A stretch of DNA of 64,000 bases, taken from contig JAFIGT010000019.1 in assembly GCA_017849585.1 (NCBI GenBank), positions 80,238-144,237 of the forward strand. The letters are read 5' to 3'. A model generated the notes under the pieces. That model was not told the origin of the DNA and ran no database searches. It saw nothing but the letters and a program-made list of their open reading frames with translations. Position 1 is the stretch's first letter. The number at the start of each line of letters is the position of its first letter. The position numbers were made by a program, and so were the translations under genes. Of the stretch, positions 63,902-64,000 are shown one piece after another. Source of the DNA: Verrucomicrobium sp. (GTDB lineage: Bacteria; Verrucomicrobiota; Verrucomicrobiia; Methylacidiphilales; UBA1321).

Positions 63902-64000
63902 TTATTGGATTGGGTTACTTGACGCAAAGCGAGCGGGGCTGATGTAGCCGAGTGTGCTATGGGGCCGTTGATGGTTATGGAAGCGGCGGTACTCTTCGAC
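63902..64000 (-). mobile_element. IS3-family transposase OrfB, C-terminal end (continues beyond window)
   Basis: The minus-strand frame reads VEEYRRFHNHQRPHSTLGYI then SPARFASSNPIQ and stop. The YNxxRPHSxLGYxSPxxF pattern is the C-terminal end of IS3-type (rve-superfamily) transposases, including the last conserved region of the DDE domain. The rest of the gene is outside the window. Confidence 0.85.

Overview
The window looks like the chromosome of a member of the Verrucomicrobiota; class and genus cannot be read from it. The strongest pointers are an operon (34454-43944) laid out like the Akkermansia Amuc_1098-1102 pilus locus, two PEP-CTERM surface proteins, two prepilin-like proteins with an H-x9-D type C-terminus, and LacI regulators beside secreted glycan-degrading enzymes without any SusC/SusD pair.

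Layout. (1) 1-10586, minus strand: a LacI-controlled operon for a rhamnose/uronate-type polysaccharide: PEP-CTERM protein, prepilin-like protein, secreted beta-sandwich protein, clan GH-A glycosidase with a CBM9-like tail, heparinase II/III-type lyase, and an alpha-L-rhamnosidase (GH78) running off the left edge. (2) 10652-19355, plus strand: intracellular catabolism: Gfo/Idh/MocA oxidoreductase, GH32-like glycosidase, PfkB sugar kinase, DapA-type aldolase, SDR, OFA-type MFS transporter, sugar isomerase-like TIM barrel and a second LacI regulator. (3) 19559-34253: housekeeping and envelope genes: RNase HIII and MutY with overlapping divergent start codons; a YdbH / YnbE-YdbL / MMPL set; DNA photolyase; a GldA-GldF-GldG plus DUF4340 ABC cassette; ParA and a TPR membrane protein. 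(4) 34454-43944: pilus assembly operon, read as Amuc_1102-like, PilM-PilN fusion, PilO-like (Amuc_1100), Amuc_1099-like and two tandem secretins. (5) 44226-47946: S-adenosylmethionine cycle, metK-ahcY with a divergent ArsR-methyltransferase fusion resembling SahR. (6) 48399-50033: IS5-type transposase remnant and a full-length IS701-type transposase. (7) 50149-60455: a second polysaccharide locus with a canonical LacI repressor, three matching operator-like palindromes, and two paralogous secreted proteins with an unrecognised catalytic-like module. (8) 60456-64000: a GH29 fucosidase cut short by a probable mobile island (excisionase-like HTH, ribbon-helix-helix-like protein, Fic protein with three upstream iterons) and the tail of an IS3-type transposase at the right edge.

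The most notable pattern is that loci 1 and 7 share one plan: a LacI gene with its own operator, then a minus-strand operon opening with a PEP-CTERM protein, followed by an H-x9-D prepilin-like protein, followed by glycan enzymes. In locus 7 the operators sit on near-consensus -10 boxes exactly 10 nt before the start codon, which predicts near-leaderless, tightly repressed transcripts.
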